Shown here one piece after another: positions 53,264 to 62,219 of a stretch of 64,000 nucleotides of DNA (position 1 is the stretch's first letter; each line of letters opens with the position of its first letter). Both the position numbers and the translations under genes were made by a program. Below the pieces are notes generated by a model, which searched no databases, was not told where the DNA came from, and saw only the letters and a program-made list of their open reading frames with translations. The stretch covers positions 3,897,001 through 3,961,000 of the forward strand of contig NZ_CP090004.1 of assembly GCF_021390175.1 (NCBI RefSeq). Reading direction: 5' to 3'. Origin of the DNA: Flagellimonas sp. HMM57. Its GTDB lineage: Bacteria; Bacteroidota; Bacteroidia; Flavobacteriales; Flavobacteriaceae.

Positions 53264-56200
53264 CTAAGACATGCCTGCTTCGCCAAGAGGCTCACTTTTT
53301 AGTTCTTTGCTTTTTGGAGATTGGACATAGTTTACACGGTATCGCCAATAGCTAATTGCACCAAGTACTAATATCCCCAATACGATGTACTTTACATAGT
53401 CCGGGGTTATAGCGGCCGAACCTGACTGGGCGTAACTATGCAAACCAACCAAATAAAAGTTAACACCAAAATAAGTCATCATAATCGAGCCATAAGCAGC
53501 AACACTCATAAAATTATAAAACCATCGTCCACGCAAAGCCGGAACAAAACGCATATGCAGCACAAAGGCATATATCATAATTGAAATTAGGGCCCAGGTT
53601 TCTTTAGGGTCCCAACCCCAATAACGCCCCCAGCTTTCATTGGCCCATTGACCGCCCAGAAAGTTCCCAATGGTCAACATGACCAATCCAATTGTCAGGG
53701 CCAATTCGTTGATAATGGTTAACTCCTTCAGATTGATTTCCATGCGCTCCTTGTTCTTTTTGGTCGTCAAAATCATGAGAAGTAAAGCTGTGACCCCTAG
53801 AATCATACCAACGGTCAAAGGACCATAACTGCCAACAATTACAGCAACATGAATCATTAACCAGTAGCTGTCCAAGACGGGTACTAGATTGCCAATAGCT
53901 GGGTCAACCCAACTTTGATGGGCAATAAATAGGAGCATGGAAGCAACAAAAGTACTTGCCGCTAAAGTAAGGTCGCTTTTTCTGATAAAAAGCAAGCCCA
54001 ATCCCAAAGTCGCCCAACTCACATAAAGAATGCTCTCATAGGCATCACTCCAAGGCGCATGGCCAGATATGTACCATCGCAGTATCAGTCCAGCCGTATG
54101 CCAAATAAAAAGGATAACGATAATGCCCTTAAAAAAATAGGTTGCCGCTTTCCAAATTTCCCGCTCCTTAAAGATTCTGAATATGAGTACAAAAAAGAGA
54201 AAAACCCCTAACATCATATAGTACTTGTAGAGCTTATTAAAAATATCGAGCTTGTTATAAACTATCTCGACCTTTATTTTTTCATTGGAAGGTAAAACTT
54301 CGGAACCATGGTTTTTTTGGTTTTGCTTAAAAGCCTCTAGAAGCTTGTCTGCCTGGGTATAGTCTCCAGTTGCAATTGAATTTTGAAGCGTATTCAAATA
54401 GTACGGAAGTGCATTGGCCATAAAATTGGCATACAATGAGTCCTGCACTTGGTACTGCCCGGACCGAAACTCCACCGCAGATATCCATTTATTGTTCTCA
54501 TCATTTAGTAGGGGAAATACTTTTAGGGTTTGACCGCTCAACGCCATCTCCAATAGCGTAAAACGCTCATGTAGCTTGATAAAGTCTTTTTGAAATTTGT
54601 TGGGGTTTGTGGTGGATGTAGCCTCCTCTAAATAAGGTTTTAAACGATACATCCCTGCTGCATCAAATAAATCTGTGGCTTTAATATATTTCTCCCCCTT
54701 TTTTACTTTTAGTATCTCCCGTATACTATCGTTTTGCTTAGAACCTAAGTTGGTAACAATAAATTCGGTGTGGTACCAAGCAACTCGGTTGAGCATCATG
54801 GATAGGAAAACTTGATCAGAATCAAGTCCACGAAATTTATCCTTACCGCTTAACTTTCTCAAAAGTTCGGAGGTAAACGTATGAAGTGGCTTCATACGCC
54901 CTCCTTCGTCTTGTACCACCAAAGCTCCAAATTTTTCAGCATGTTCCTTGGATACCGTAGTCGATTTGATTACAGAATCAATTTGTGCGCTCGTTGGTTC
55001 GGCGATGTGATTTTGGGAAGTCTCTTGCGCAAAAGAAAAGAGGCTTATGAACAAAGTAAACACCGTTAAAGCAGCTTTTTTCTTTTGTACTTTTTGTAAT
55101 GATTTAGCTAAATCGCGAAATCTGGTCTTTCCAAAAAGCATGATTCCCATCAAACCTATATATAGCAGGAAATACCCAATGTATGTAATCCAAGTGCCCC
55201 AAAGGTCATGATTGACCGAAAGAACGGTTCCTTTTTCATCTGGATGAAAACTGGATTGGAAAAATCGGTATCCTTTGTGGTCCAATACATGATTCATAAA
55301 GATATCGTAATCAAAATTGCGTTCATCTTCGACCGTAATTTTACTCATAAAGGAAGCATAGCCCGCTTCCGTACCGGGATACTTTTCGGCAATGAAATCA
55401 TTTAGTTGGATGGAAAAAGGAAGCTCATATATCTTGGAACCATAACTCAATGAAAAATCCAATCCACCTACCTGTACTTTGTCCGAAAAATTGGATGTGC
55501 CCTGCCCTCCCAATAGTTTTTGTTCCAAAGTTTGTCCGTTAGCCGTAATCGATACGACCAAAGCATCCTGGGTAGCTTCAGTAATCTCATCTTCGGGAAC
55601 TTTTACAATGCCGTAACTACCTTTAATGAGAGGTTCGGGAATTACGAATTGCATCCCTGCCATATTGTACAGGGAACGTAGTTGAAATGTCTGTAAACTA
55701 TCGCTGGCAACCGTTCCCCTCAATTGGTCTGCCATTCGCATAAAATCGCCTTCAAAAGGGGAATTTATCTGGTAATCGTTACCATCGGTATAGATATTTA
55801 TTGCACCCGTAGTCTCTTTATTAAGTGCAAACAGCACATTATGGATACTGGCCACTTGTCCGTTTTCCAAAAAGTGCTCATGGCGTTCGCCGTCTCCCGC
55901 TTCAACAATTTTCAGATATTCCTTCCCGTTTTCGTCCATTACCAAGTCCTTCTTGGCACCATCCATAAAATCAACAAAGGAAATTTTGAAGGATTGTCCA
56001 TTAAAATCAGATTTCCAAGGAAGGCTGGAGCGTTTTCCTTCTGCCGTTACGAGGATATCATCTTCCAATACCTTTCTGCGGGTTTCCCCTCCTACATCGC
56101 CGTCCACAAAAACTGTTAAATATGTTTTATCGGAATAGAACCTATTTTCAGAGTTTCCCTCCCTGATGGGCATCATACCCTCATAACTGATGTAGCGTGT

Positions 56201-56485
56201 AACAAATGCCCCTACAATGATCAAAATCCAAGATAAGTGTAATGTGAGAACTGGCCATTTTTTAAAGGTCAATAATTTGTACCGAAAAATGTTACCCATA
56301 AAATTTATCACAAAAAATATCATGATGGCCTCAAACCAGGTAGCGTTATAGATGTAGATTCTGGCAGTTTCGGTACTGTACTGACTTTCCACAAAGGTTC
56401 CAATGGCCATTGCTGTTGCAAAGACCAAAAAAAGAACAGCCATAAGTCGTGTAGAAAAAAGGGTCTTTTTTAGTAGTTCTATCAT
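53264..56485 (-). CDS. Fused cytochrome c biogenesis protein ResB-CcsA (CcsBA)
   Basis: 1073 aa, the length of fused system II synthetases. N-terminal ResB/CcsB half (about 1-460) with four membrane segments and a large periplasmic domain; a central soluble segment (about 490-720) with its own hydrophobic start and helical content; C-terminal CcsA half (about 740-1050) with at least seven spans and the tryptophan-rich haem motif WGRYWGWDPKETWALI (WWD domain), flanked by histidines in WMIHVAV and LHMRF. The complex exports haem and attaches it to CXXCH apocytochromes at the outer face of the inner membrane. Single gene, divergent from the DUF2520 gene. Fusion is common in Bacteroidetes. Confidence 0.93.
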   Translation of the reverse strand: MIELLKKTLFSTRLMAVLFLVFATAMAIGTFVESQYSTETARIYIYNATWFEAIMIFFVINFMGNIFRYKLLTFKKWPVLTLHLSWILIIVGAFVTRYISYEGMMPIREGNSENRFYSDKTYLTVFVDGDVGGETRRKVLEDDILVTAEGKRSSLPWKSDFNGQSFKISFVDFMDGAKKDLVMDENGKEYLKIVEAGDGERHEHFLENGQVASIHNVLFALNKETTGAINIYTDGNDYQINSPFEGDFMRMADQLRGTVASDSLQTFQLRSLYNMAGMQFVIPEPLIKGSYGIVKVPEDEITEATQDALVVSITANGQTLEQKLLGGQGTSNFSDKVQVGGLDFSLSYGSKIYELPFSIQLNDFIAEKYPGTEAGYASFMSKITVEDERNFDYDIFMNHVLDHKGYRFFQSSFHPDEKGTVLSVNHDLWGTWITYIGYFLLYIGLMGIMLFGKTRFRDLAKSLQKVQKKKAALTVFTLFISLFSFAQETSQNHIAEPTSAQIDSVIKSTTVSKEHAEKFGALVVQDEGGRMKPLHTFTSELLRKLSGKDKFRGLDSDQVFLSMMLNRVAWYHTEFIVTNLGSKQNDSIREILKVKKGEKYIKATDLFDAAGMYRLKPYLEEATSTTNPNKFQKDFIKLHERFTLLEMALSGQTLKVFPLLNDENNKWISAVEFRSGQYQVQDSLYANFMANALPYYLNTLQNSIATGDYTQADKLLEAFKQNQKNHGSEVLPSNEKIKVEIVYNKLDIFNKLYKYYMMLGVFLFFVLIFRIFKEREIWKAATYFFKGIIVILFIWHTAGLILRWYISGHAPWSDAYESILYVSWATLGLGLLFIRKSDLTLAASTFVASMLLFIAHQSWVDPAIGNLVPVLDSYWLMIHVAVIVGSYGPLTVGMILGVTALLLMILTTKKNKERMEINLKELTIINELALTIGLVMLTIGNFLGGQWANESWGRYWGWDPKETWALISIMIYAFVLHMRFVPALRGRWFYNFMSVAAYGSIMMTYFGVNFYLVGLHSYAQSGSAAITPDYVKYIVLGILVLGAISYWRYRVNYVQSPKSKELKSEPLGEAGMS

Positions 56486-56620
56486 CTAGCTCAAGAAGGG
56501 TTTTAAGCATGCAAAAATACCATCTTTTTACCATTTATTGTCTTTACCGCTACTATAAAAGGTTAAACAGATTTGTTAATTATTCCAAAAAAGTATGTTG
56601 CTAAATTCGTAGTTTTGACC

Positions 56621-57382
56621 ATGCTTTCAACAGTGATTTTAGGAACGGGAAATGTTGCACAGCATTTGTTCAAGGCATTTACCCAATCCAGCTTGGTAGA
56701 GGTGGTTCAGGTGGTCGGTAGAAAAGAAACCAATTTGGAGTACTTTTCCAAAACTACAGCGACCACAACAAACTTTGACCAAATTAAAGATGCCGATGTA
56801 TACCTTATAGCTGTCAAGGATGATGCGATACCCTCTGTTTCAAGATTTCTTAAAGATAGACTGGGTATTGTTGCACACACTTCAGGTGCAGTGTCCATGG
56901 ATTTCTTAGAATCAAAAAACAATGGTGTATTTTATCCATTACAAACCTTCACAAAAGGGAGGGAGATTGATTTAAAATCGGTACCCATCTGTATTGAAGC
57001 AAAACAGGAATTGGCCATTAAAGCTTTAAAAATATTGGGAAACGCTATTTCAGAATACGTCTATGAGATAAATTCCCTACAACGAAAAAAACTACATCTT
57101 GCTGCTGTATATGCCAATAACTTTGTTAATCATCTTTATGGCATAAGTGAGACTATTTGTTTGGATGAGGGACTGCCTTTTGCTTTATTACAACCTTTAA
57201 TCAAGGAGACGGCCAATAAGGTACAATCCATTTCACCAAAAGAGGCACAAACGGGGCCAGCTATTAGAAACGATAAAAAAACGATGAACAGTCATTTGAA
57301 ATTATTGAAAAAAGAAAGTCAAACCGAACTTTACACCTTATTAAGCAAAGCGATAAAAGAAACTCATGAAGAAAAATTATAA
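56621..57382 (+). CDS. DUF2520 / Rossmann-like oxidoreductase-type protein
   Basis: 253 aa from ATG 56621; a longer frame begins with TTG and lacks logic. N-terminal Rossmann dinucleotide-binding segment VILGTGNVAQHLFKAF (about 5-20) and DADVYLIAVKDDAI; the C-terminal helical part (HLAAVYANNFVNHLYGIS, TGPAIRNDKKTM) matches DUF2520. The fold resembles ProC or F420-dependent NADP oxidoreductases, but the reaction is not known. Stop overlaps kdsC by 17 nt, so the three genes to maf form one operon. Cytosolic. Confidence 0.85.
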   Translation: MLSTVILGTGNVAQHLFKAFTQSSLVEVVQVVGRKETNLEYFSKTTATTTNFDQIKDADVYLIAVKDDAIPSVSRFLKDRLGIVAHTSGAVSMDFLESKNNGVFYPLQTFTKGREIDLKSVPICIEAKQELAIKALKILGNAISEYVYEINSLQRKKLHLAAVYANNFVNHLYGISETICLDEGLPFALLQPLIKETANKVQSISPKEAQTGPAIRNDKKTMNSHLKLLKKESQTELYTLLSKAIKETHEEKL

Positions 57383-57893
57383 AGAACTTTTAAAGGACAT
57401 CAGCACTTTTGTATTCGATGTGGACGGTGTATTTACAGATGGTTCCATATTGATAACCACTCAAGGCGAAATGCTGCGAAAAATGAATGTAAAAGATGGA
57501 TATGCCCTTAAGACAGCCTTGCAGAAAGGATATAATGTATGTATTATTTCTGGTGGCACTAACGAAGGTGTAAAGGAACGGTTAAAAGGTCTGGGGGTTA
57601 CCAATATTTATTTAGGAGCGCACTACAAGCAAGAACCCTTGGAGGAATATATGGATACTCATAACATAAATTCAAAAAACATGCTGTACATGGGTGATGA
57701 TTTACCAGATATACCACCTATGAAAATGGTAGCTCTTGCCACTTCTCCCCAAAATGCAGTAGCTGAGGTCAAAGCAATTTCAGATTATGTTTCCCATAAA
57801 AATGGTGGTGATGGTTGTGTTCGTGATATTATTGAGCAGGTGTTGAAAGTACGAGGTGATTGGAACGATAATTTTAGCGCTAAAAATGATTGA
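57366..57893 (+). CDS. kdsC: 3-Deoxy-D-manno-octulosonate 8-phosphate phosphatase (KdsC-like HAD)
   Basis: 175 aa, the KdsC size. HAD motif I FDVDGVFTDGS (nucleophile Asp and general acid Asp), motif II ISGGTNE, motif III region GVKERLKGLGV-N and motif IV MGDDLPDIPPM are all present; absence of a cap domain is as in KdsC, a tetramer. It dephosphorylates KDO-8-P for lipopolysaccharide synthesis. It starts inside the DUF2520 gene and ends 8 nt into maf. Other small HAD hydrolases exist, but motif spacing favours KdsC. Confidence 0.9.
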   Translation: MKKNYKELLKDISTFVFDVDGVFTDGSILITTQGEMLRKMNVKDGYALKTALQKGYNVCIISGGTNEGVKERLKGLGVTNIYLGAHYKQEPLEEYMDTHNINSKNMLYMGDDLPDIPPMKMVALATSPQNAVAEVKAISDYVSHKNGGDGCVRDIIEQVLKVRGDWNDNFSAKND

Positions 57894-58488
57894 AGACTCA
57901 CCTCTAAAAGGAAAACTCAAGGATTACAAGCTTATTCTAGGCTCTGGGTCACCCAGAAGAAAAAAGTTTCTTGAAGAAATGGGGCTTGATTTTGAGGTAC
58001 GGCCAAAATCGGTAGAAGAAATCTATCCAGACCAGTTACAGGGCGAGGAGATAGCTTCTTATTTGGCCAAATTGAAGGCAAACCCTTTTCAAAAAGAACT
58101 GGAAGCAAACGAAATAGTGCTGACCTCGGACACCGTAGTGTGGCACAAGGGAAAATCATTGGCCAAAGCCGAAGATAAAACAGACGCTTTTAATATGTTA
58201 CAAACCCTGTCCAATGATTGGCACGAGGTAATCACTGCGGTATGTTTTACTTTTAAAACCATTCAAGAAGTAGTAACCGAAACCACTTTGGTCCGATTCA
58301 AGGAGCTTACATCAAAAGAAATAGATTATTACATTGATAACTACAAGCCTTATGACAAGGCAGGTGCTTACGGCATACAAGAATGGATAGGGCTTATTGG
58401 TGTTTCTGAAATAAAAGGGTCCTACAATAACGTTGTTGGATTGCCTACTCAATTAGTTTACAAAACGTTAACACGTATGGTTTCCTAG
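57886..58488 (+). CDS. maf: Maf-family nucleotide pyrophosphatase
   Basis: 200 aa from ATG 57886, overlapping the kdsC end by 8 nt (ATGATTGA). Maf signature LILGSGSPRRKKFLEEMGLDFEV (about 16-38), EIVLTSDTVVWHKG (catalytic acid loop), KTDAFNMLQTLSNDWHEVITAV and the C-terminal YDKAGAYGIQEWIGLIGVSEIKGSYNNVVGLP. Hydrolyses non-canonical or dTTP/UTP nucleotides and has been tied to septum control in other bacteria. Third gene of the DUF2520-kdsC-maf operon. Confidence 0.93.
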   Translation: MIEDSPLKGKLKDYKLILGSGSPRRKKFLEEMGLDFEVRPKSVEEIYPDQLQGEEIASYLAKLKANPFQKELEANEIVLTSDTVVWHKGKSLAKAEDKTDAFNMLQTLSNDWHEVITAVCFTFKTIQEVVTETTLVRFKELTSKEIDYYIDNYKPYDKAGAYGIQEWIGLIGVSEIKGSYNNVVGLPTQLVYKTLTRMVS

Positions 58489-58523
58489 AACAGGATGCTT
58501 AATTTTATTAAAATTTATCAGCT

Positions 58524-59486
58524 ATGAAAACTATTTTTAAGACTAAACTTACTGTTTTACTTGGGCTATTGTTTCTTTTCATACTTTCTTCATGTGTGGA
58601 CAAAACAAATGCTTCCAGCAAAGAACTGGCTTTAAATGATGAAGGTACAGGAAACACTGAAGCTGTAAAAGCTCCAAAAAAGCAACTCTCCGAAGATTTT
58701 AAAAAGTATTGGTATGCTGGTAATGCCGAAATTACCTCATATACCCTTGAGCAAGCAAGATATGGCGAGCTAAGAGATGGAAACGCTGTGCTAGTTTATG
58801 TTACCGAGCCTTTTTTACCCAAAATACAGGTCAAGGCAGATCGTAGCAATCCCACTAATATTCCCGTTCTTAAATTAAATGCCACAAAAAACTACTTGAC
58901 AGGTATTTATCCCTACTCTGTGATGGGAAGCACTTTTTATCCAGTTCATGACAATCAACATGCACTAAAAACTAGCTTATCCATTCAAGAGTGGTGCGGA
59001 CATGTCTATTCACAAATCAACAACAGGGATTCATTTGAATTTACCTCCCACTCCTATTTTGAAGGTGAAGCCGACCAAAACCTAAAACTGGAAAAGAATA
59101 TAATGGAAAATGAAATTTGGAATAAAATAAGAATCAATCCTAACGATTTGCCTGTAGGGGATTTAGAAGTAATTCCTTCCCTCGAATATATTCGACTTCG
59201 ACATAAAGAATTGAAAGCTTATAAAGCAACAGCTTCATTAGATTCAAAAAGCGGTATTTCCACTTACTCTTTAGCCTATCCAGAATTGGACAGAACATTG
59301 AGCATCAACTTTACCACTGCATTTCCACATACTATTGAAAGTTGGACAGAAAGCTTTAAAAGTGGTTATGGACCTAAGGCCAAAGTAATGACCACTAAAG
59401 GCACAAAACTTAAATCCATAAGAACGGCTTATTGGGGACAAAATAGCAACAAGGACCTAATACTTAGGGATAGCTTAGGACTTTAA
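58524..59486 (+). CDS. Lipoprotein of unknown function
   Basis: 320 aa. A clear lipobox: VLLGLLFLFILSSCVDK (LSSC, Cys about 26), then a low-complexity linker (27-55). The mature part is beta-rich with a conserved-looking core (WYAGNAEITSYTLEQARYGELRDGNAVLVYVTEPF, then SIQEWCGHVYSQ). No enzyme motif that I recognise. Similar proteins downstream of maf have been mislabelled septum inhibitors in other genomes; I would not carry that name over. It begins 36 nt after maf. Function unknown. Confidence 0.65.
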   Translation: MKTIFKTKLTVLLGLLFLFILSSCVDKTNASSKELALNDEGTGNTEAVKAPKKQLSEDFKKYWYAGNAEITSYTLEQARYGELRDGNAVLVYVTEPFLPKIQVKADRSNPTNIPVLKLNATKNYLTGIYPYSVMGSTFYPVHDNQHALKTSLSIQEWCGHVYSQINNRDSFEFTSHSYFEGEADQNLKLEKNIMENEIWNKIRINPNDLPVGDLEVIPSLEYIRLRHKELKAYKATASLDSKSGISTYSLAYPELDRTLSINFTTAFPHTIESWTESFKSGYGPKAKVMTTKGTKLKSIRTAYWGQNSNKDLILRDSLGL

Positions 59487-59545
59487 GGTAAGTTATGCCT
59501 TGTTAAAGATGTTTTAAATAGCACACAGTGTTATTTTGAAACTTT

Positions 59546-59553
59546 TATATTTG
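59546..59553 (+). promoter_or_regulatory. Possible -7 element of the PIG-L operon
   Basis: TATATTTG fits TAnnTTTG and ends 22 nt before the PIG-L ATG at 59576. No clear -33 TTTG at proper spacing (a TTTTG lies only 8 nt upstream). Confidence 0.3.
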
Positions 59554-59575
59554 GTGCAACCACTAAAAAACTACC

Positions 59576-62107
59576 ATGCGAAACATTTGGGTCGGTATCC
59601 TTACTATTATTATTGTTGTTTCAAATTCATTAGCCCAAAAACCAAATAAACCTTCTTCCACAGAAATTCACCATAACCTTCAAAAATTGAACTTTTTGGG
59701 TACGGCGCTTTTCATTGCAGCACATCCAGATGATGAAAATACAAGACTGATTTCATACTTATCCAATCATGATAAAGCCAGGACTGTCTATCTTTCACTT
59801 ACGCGAGGTGATGGCGGTCAAAATCTGATAGGTTCTGAATTAAGGGAGTTACTGGGGGTATTAAGAACACAGGAGTTATTGGCGGCAAGAAGAGTCGATG
59901 GCGGTGAACAATGGTTTACCAGAGCCAATGATTTTGGATATTCCAAACATCCAAAGGAAACGCTCAAGATTTGGGATAAGGAAAACGTTTTAGGTGATGT
60001 CGTTTGGGCCATCAGAAATTTAAAGCCCGATATAGTCATAAATCGTTTTGACCATAGAACTGCGGGCACTACACATGGACATCATACTTCTTCAGCGATA
60101 TTGAGCATGGAAGCGTTCAACTTGGCCAATGATGCTAGCGCATATCCCGAACAATTGGAATTGACTTCTACGTGGCAGCCCAAACGAGCTTTTTTTAATA
60201 CATCATGGTGGTTTTATGGAAGTCGGGAAAATTTTGAAAAAGCGGATAAATCCAACCTGATAAAGTTGGACGTTGGCGTATATTATCCAGAACTGGGTCT
60301 TTCCAACAACGAGATAGCATCAATAGCCAGTAGCCAACACCTATGTCAAGGTTTTGGACGTTTGACAACCAGGGGCTCTCAAGACGAATATGTGGAATTG
60401 CTAAAAGGTGACCTGCCCAAAAGTGCTAATTTGTTTGAGGGCATCAATACAACTTGGTCCAGAATAAAAGGTGGAAAAGCTATTGGTGATATTTTGTATG
60501 CCGTTGAGGAAAATTTCAATTTTTCAAATCCATCAAAACATATCCCCGAATTATTACAAGCGTATCAACTCCTTCAGAAAGTTGATGATAAACATTGGAA
60601 AACCTTAAAATCCGAGGAACTCAAAGCACTTATTTTGGACTGTGCGGGTCTTTATTTAGAAGCTAATGCCCTATCGGCCTCAACAACTGTTGAGAATGAA
60701 GTTGAACTGAGCATAGAAGCCGTAAACAGAAGTGCCGCTAGTATTGTGTTGAGAGAAATTAAGATTTCAGGAACGGATAGCACCCATTCCGCTGATAAAA
60801 ATCTAGAAAACAATAAAAAGGAAGAGCTCAAATTGACATTCATGGTCCCCAGTACAAAAACCAATTCTGGGCCTTATTGGTTAAATGAATCAGGTAGTCT
60901 TGGGATGTATACGGTAAAAAATCAAAAAATGATTGGCAAGGCCGAAACACCAAATGCCTTTAATGCGATCTTCACCTTGGATTTTGATGGAATCGAAATT
61001 GAATTTGAAAAACCGATTATCCATAGATATTCAAAACCAGAAAAAGGGGAACTTTATGAACCTTTTGTAGTTTTACCCGAAGTAACAACAAGTATTAAGG
61101 ACAAAGTATTGATTTTTTCAGATGCCAAAACAAAAAATGTTACTGTGAGTATTAAGGCTAGAAAAAATAATGTCCAAGGAAAAATTGGATTAGAACATCC
61201 AAAAGGTTGGAATGTAGTGCCTGATAAAATAGATTTTTCCATACTGCAAAAAGGACAGGAACAATCTGTAACTTTTAAAGTCACTCCGCCATTGAATGAT
61301 AGTGAAGGAAAAGTTTCCCCTTTCGTCACCATTGGTAATAAAACCTATACCAAAGAGCTTGTAGAAATAGATTATGACCATATTCCAAAACAATCCGTTC
61401 TCCTCCCTTCCGAAGCAAAGGTAGTTCGAATGAACATCCAAAAAACTGGGGAACATATTGGCTATATCATGGGTGCAGGCGATAAAGTTCCTGAAAGTTT
61501 AGAGCAAATAGGGTACCAAGTCCACCTTATAGACCCTAGTTCCATCAAAAAGGGCCAATTGGAAAAATATGATGCCATAGTAGTAGGCATAAGAGCCTAC
61601 AATAAAGTAGATGCCCTAAAATTCAAGCAGCCTGTTCTGTTTGATTATGTAAAAAACGGCGGAAATCTCATTGTACAATACAACACCGCTGGAAGATGGA
61701 GGAAACAGTTTGAAAATATAGCTCCTTTCGATTTAACGCTTTCCAGAAATAGGGTGACCGACGAGACAGCAACAGTTAAAATCATAGCGCAAAACCATTC
61801 GCTTATAAACTTCCCAAATTCCATTGTGGAACGTGATTTTGATGGATGGGTTCAAGAAAGAGGCCTATACTTTCCAAAAGAATGGAGTGAAGAATTTACC
61901 CCTATTCTTTCCATGAGCGACGAAGGTGAAAAACCCACGGAAGGTAGCCTTTTAGTAGCACCGTATGGAGAAGGTCACTATATTTATACAGGATTGAGCT
62001 TTTTTAGAGAACTCCCAGCTGGAGTTTCTGGAGCATATAAACTTTTTGCAAATATGCTTTCTATAGGAAAAAGTGAAGTTAAAACCGAAACTAATGTCAA
62101 AGGATAG
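59576..62107 (+). CDS. Secreted PIG-L family deacetylase with C-terminal beta domains
   Basis: 843 aa, much longer than a minimal LmbE/PIG-L domain (about 230). Signal peptide 1-20 (ILTIIIVVSNSLAQ), PIG-L domain (about 35-270): AAHPDDENTRLI (metal AHPDDE), VYLSLTRGDGGQN and THGHHTSSAI (metal His). The remaining two-thirds (about 290-843) hold sandwich-like segments (VTVSIKARKNNVQGKIGL) and, near 640-770, a ThuA/class-I-amidotransferase-like region (VVGIRAYNKVDAL, VKNGGNLIVQYN). Probably removes acetyl groups from an N-acetyl amino sugar outside the cytoplasm; substrate unknown. The stop is 1 nt before a 33-aa membrane peptide gene. Confidence 0.82.
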   Translation: MRNIWVGILTIIIVVSNSLAQKPNKPSSTEIHHNLQKLNFLGTALFIAAHPDDENTRLISYLSNHDKARTVYLSLTRGDGGQNLIGSELRELLGVLRTQELLAARRVDGGEQWFTRANDFGYSKHPKETLKIWDKENVLGDVVWAIRNLKPDIVINRFDHRTAGTTHGHHTSSAILSMEAFNLANDASAYPEQLELTSTWQPKRAFFNTSWWFYGSRENFEKADKSNLIKLDVGVYYPELGLSNNEIASIASSQHLCQGFGRLTTRGSQDEYVELLKGDLPKSANLFEGINTTWSRIKGGKAIGDILYAVEENFNFSNPSKHIPELLQAYQLLQKVDDKHWKTLKSEELKALILDCAGLYLEANALSASTTVENEVELSIEAVNRSAASIVLREIKISGTDSTHSADKNLENNKKEELKLTFMVPSTKTNSGPYWLNESGSLGMYTVKNQKMIGKAETPNAFNAIFTLDFDGIEIEFEKPIIHRYSKPEKGELYEPFVVLPEVTTSIKDKVLIFSDAKTKNVTVSIKARKNNVQGKIGLEHPKGWNVVPDKIDFSILQKGQEQSVTFKVTPPLNDSEGKVSPFVTIGNKTYTKELVEIDYDHIPKQSVLLPSEAKVVRMNIQKTGEHIGYIMGAGDKVPESLEQIGYQVHLIDPSSIKKGQLEKYDAIVVGIRAYNKVDALKFKQPVLFDYVKNGGNLIVQYNTAGRWRKQFENIAPFDLTLSRNRVTDETATVKIIAQNHSLINFPNSIVERDFDGWVQERGLYFPKEWSEEFTPILSMSDEGEKPTEGSLLVAPYGEGHYIYTGLSFFRELPAGVSGAYKLFANMLSIGKSEVKTETNVKG

Positions 62108-62108
62108 T

Positions 62109-62210
62109 ATGGAAAATAAAGCGGAATGGAAGAGGGAGTATACCATAGTCCTCTTGCTCAATGTGTTTTATATCCTAATCTTTTACTTCATCATGGTATT
62201 AAACAACTAA
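62109..62210 (+). CDS. 33-aa single-span membrane peptide
   Basis: A short frame MENKAEWKREYTIVLLLNVF..., ending MVLNN. Residues 1-10 are charged, 11-30 form one hydrophobic helix (IVLLLNVFYILIFYFIMVL). It starts 1 nt after the PIG-L stop and ends 9 nt before the symporter ATG, so it is held within the operon. Size and position suggest a small auxiliary subunit of the symporter, by analogy with small partners of other SSS transporters (DUF4212, YhdT). This is inference; chance occurrence is not excluded. Confidence 0.55.
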   Translation: MENKAEWKREYTIVLLLNVFYILIFYFIMVLNN

Positions 62211-62219
62211 AAAGCCTTA

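Noticed and set aside
56610-56617. TAGTTTTG as promoter of the DUF2520 gene
   Set aside because: It ends 3 nt before the ATG, which would require a leaderless start, and has no -33 partner at proper spacing.
58524-59486. Septum formation inhibitor name for the lipoprotein after maf
   Set aside because: It has no Maf motif; the label would only be carried over from the neighbouring maf gene.
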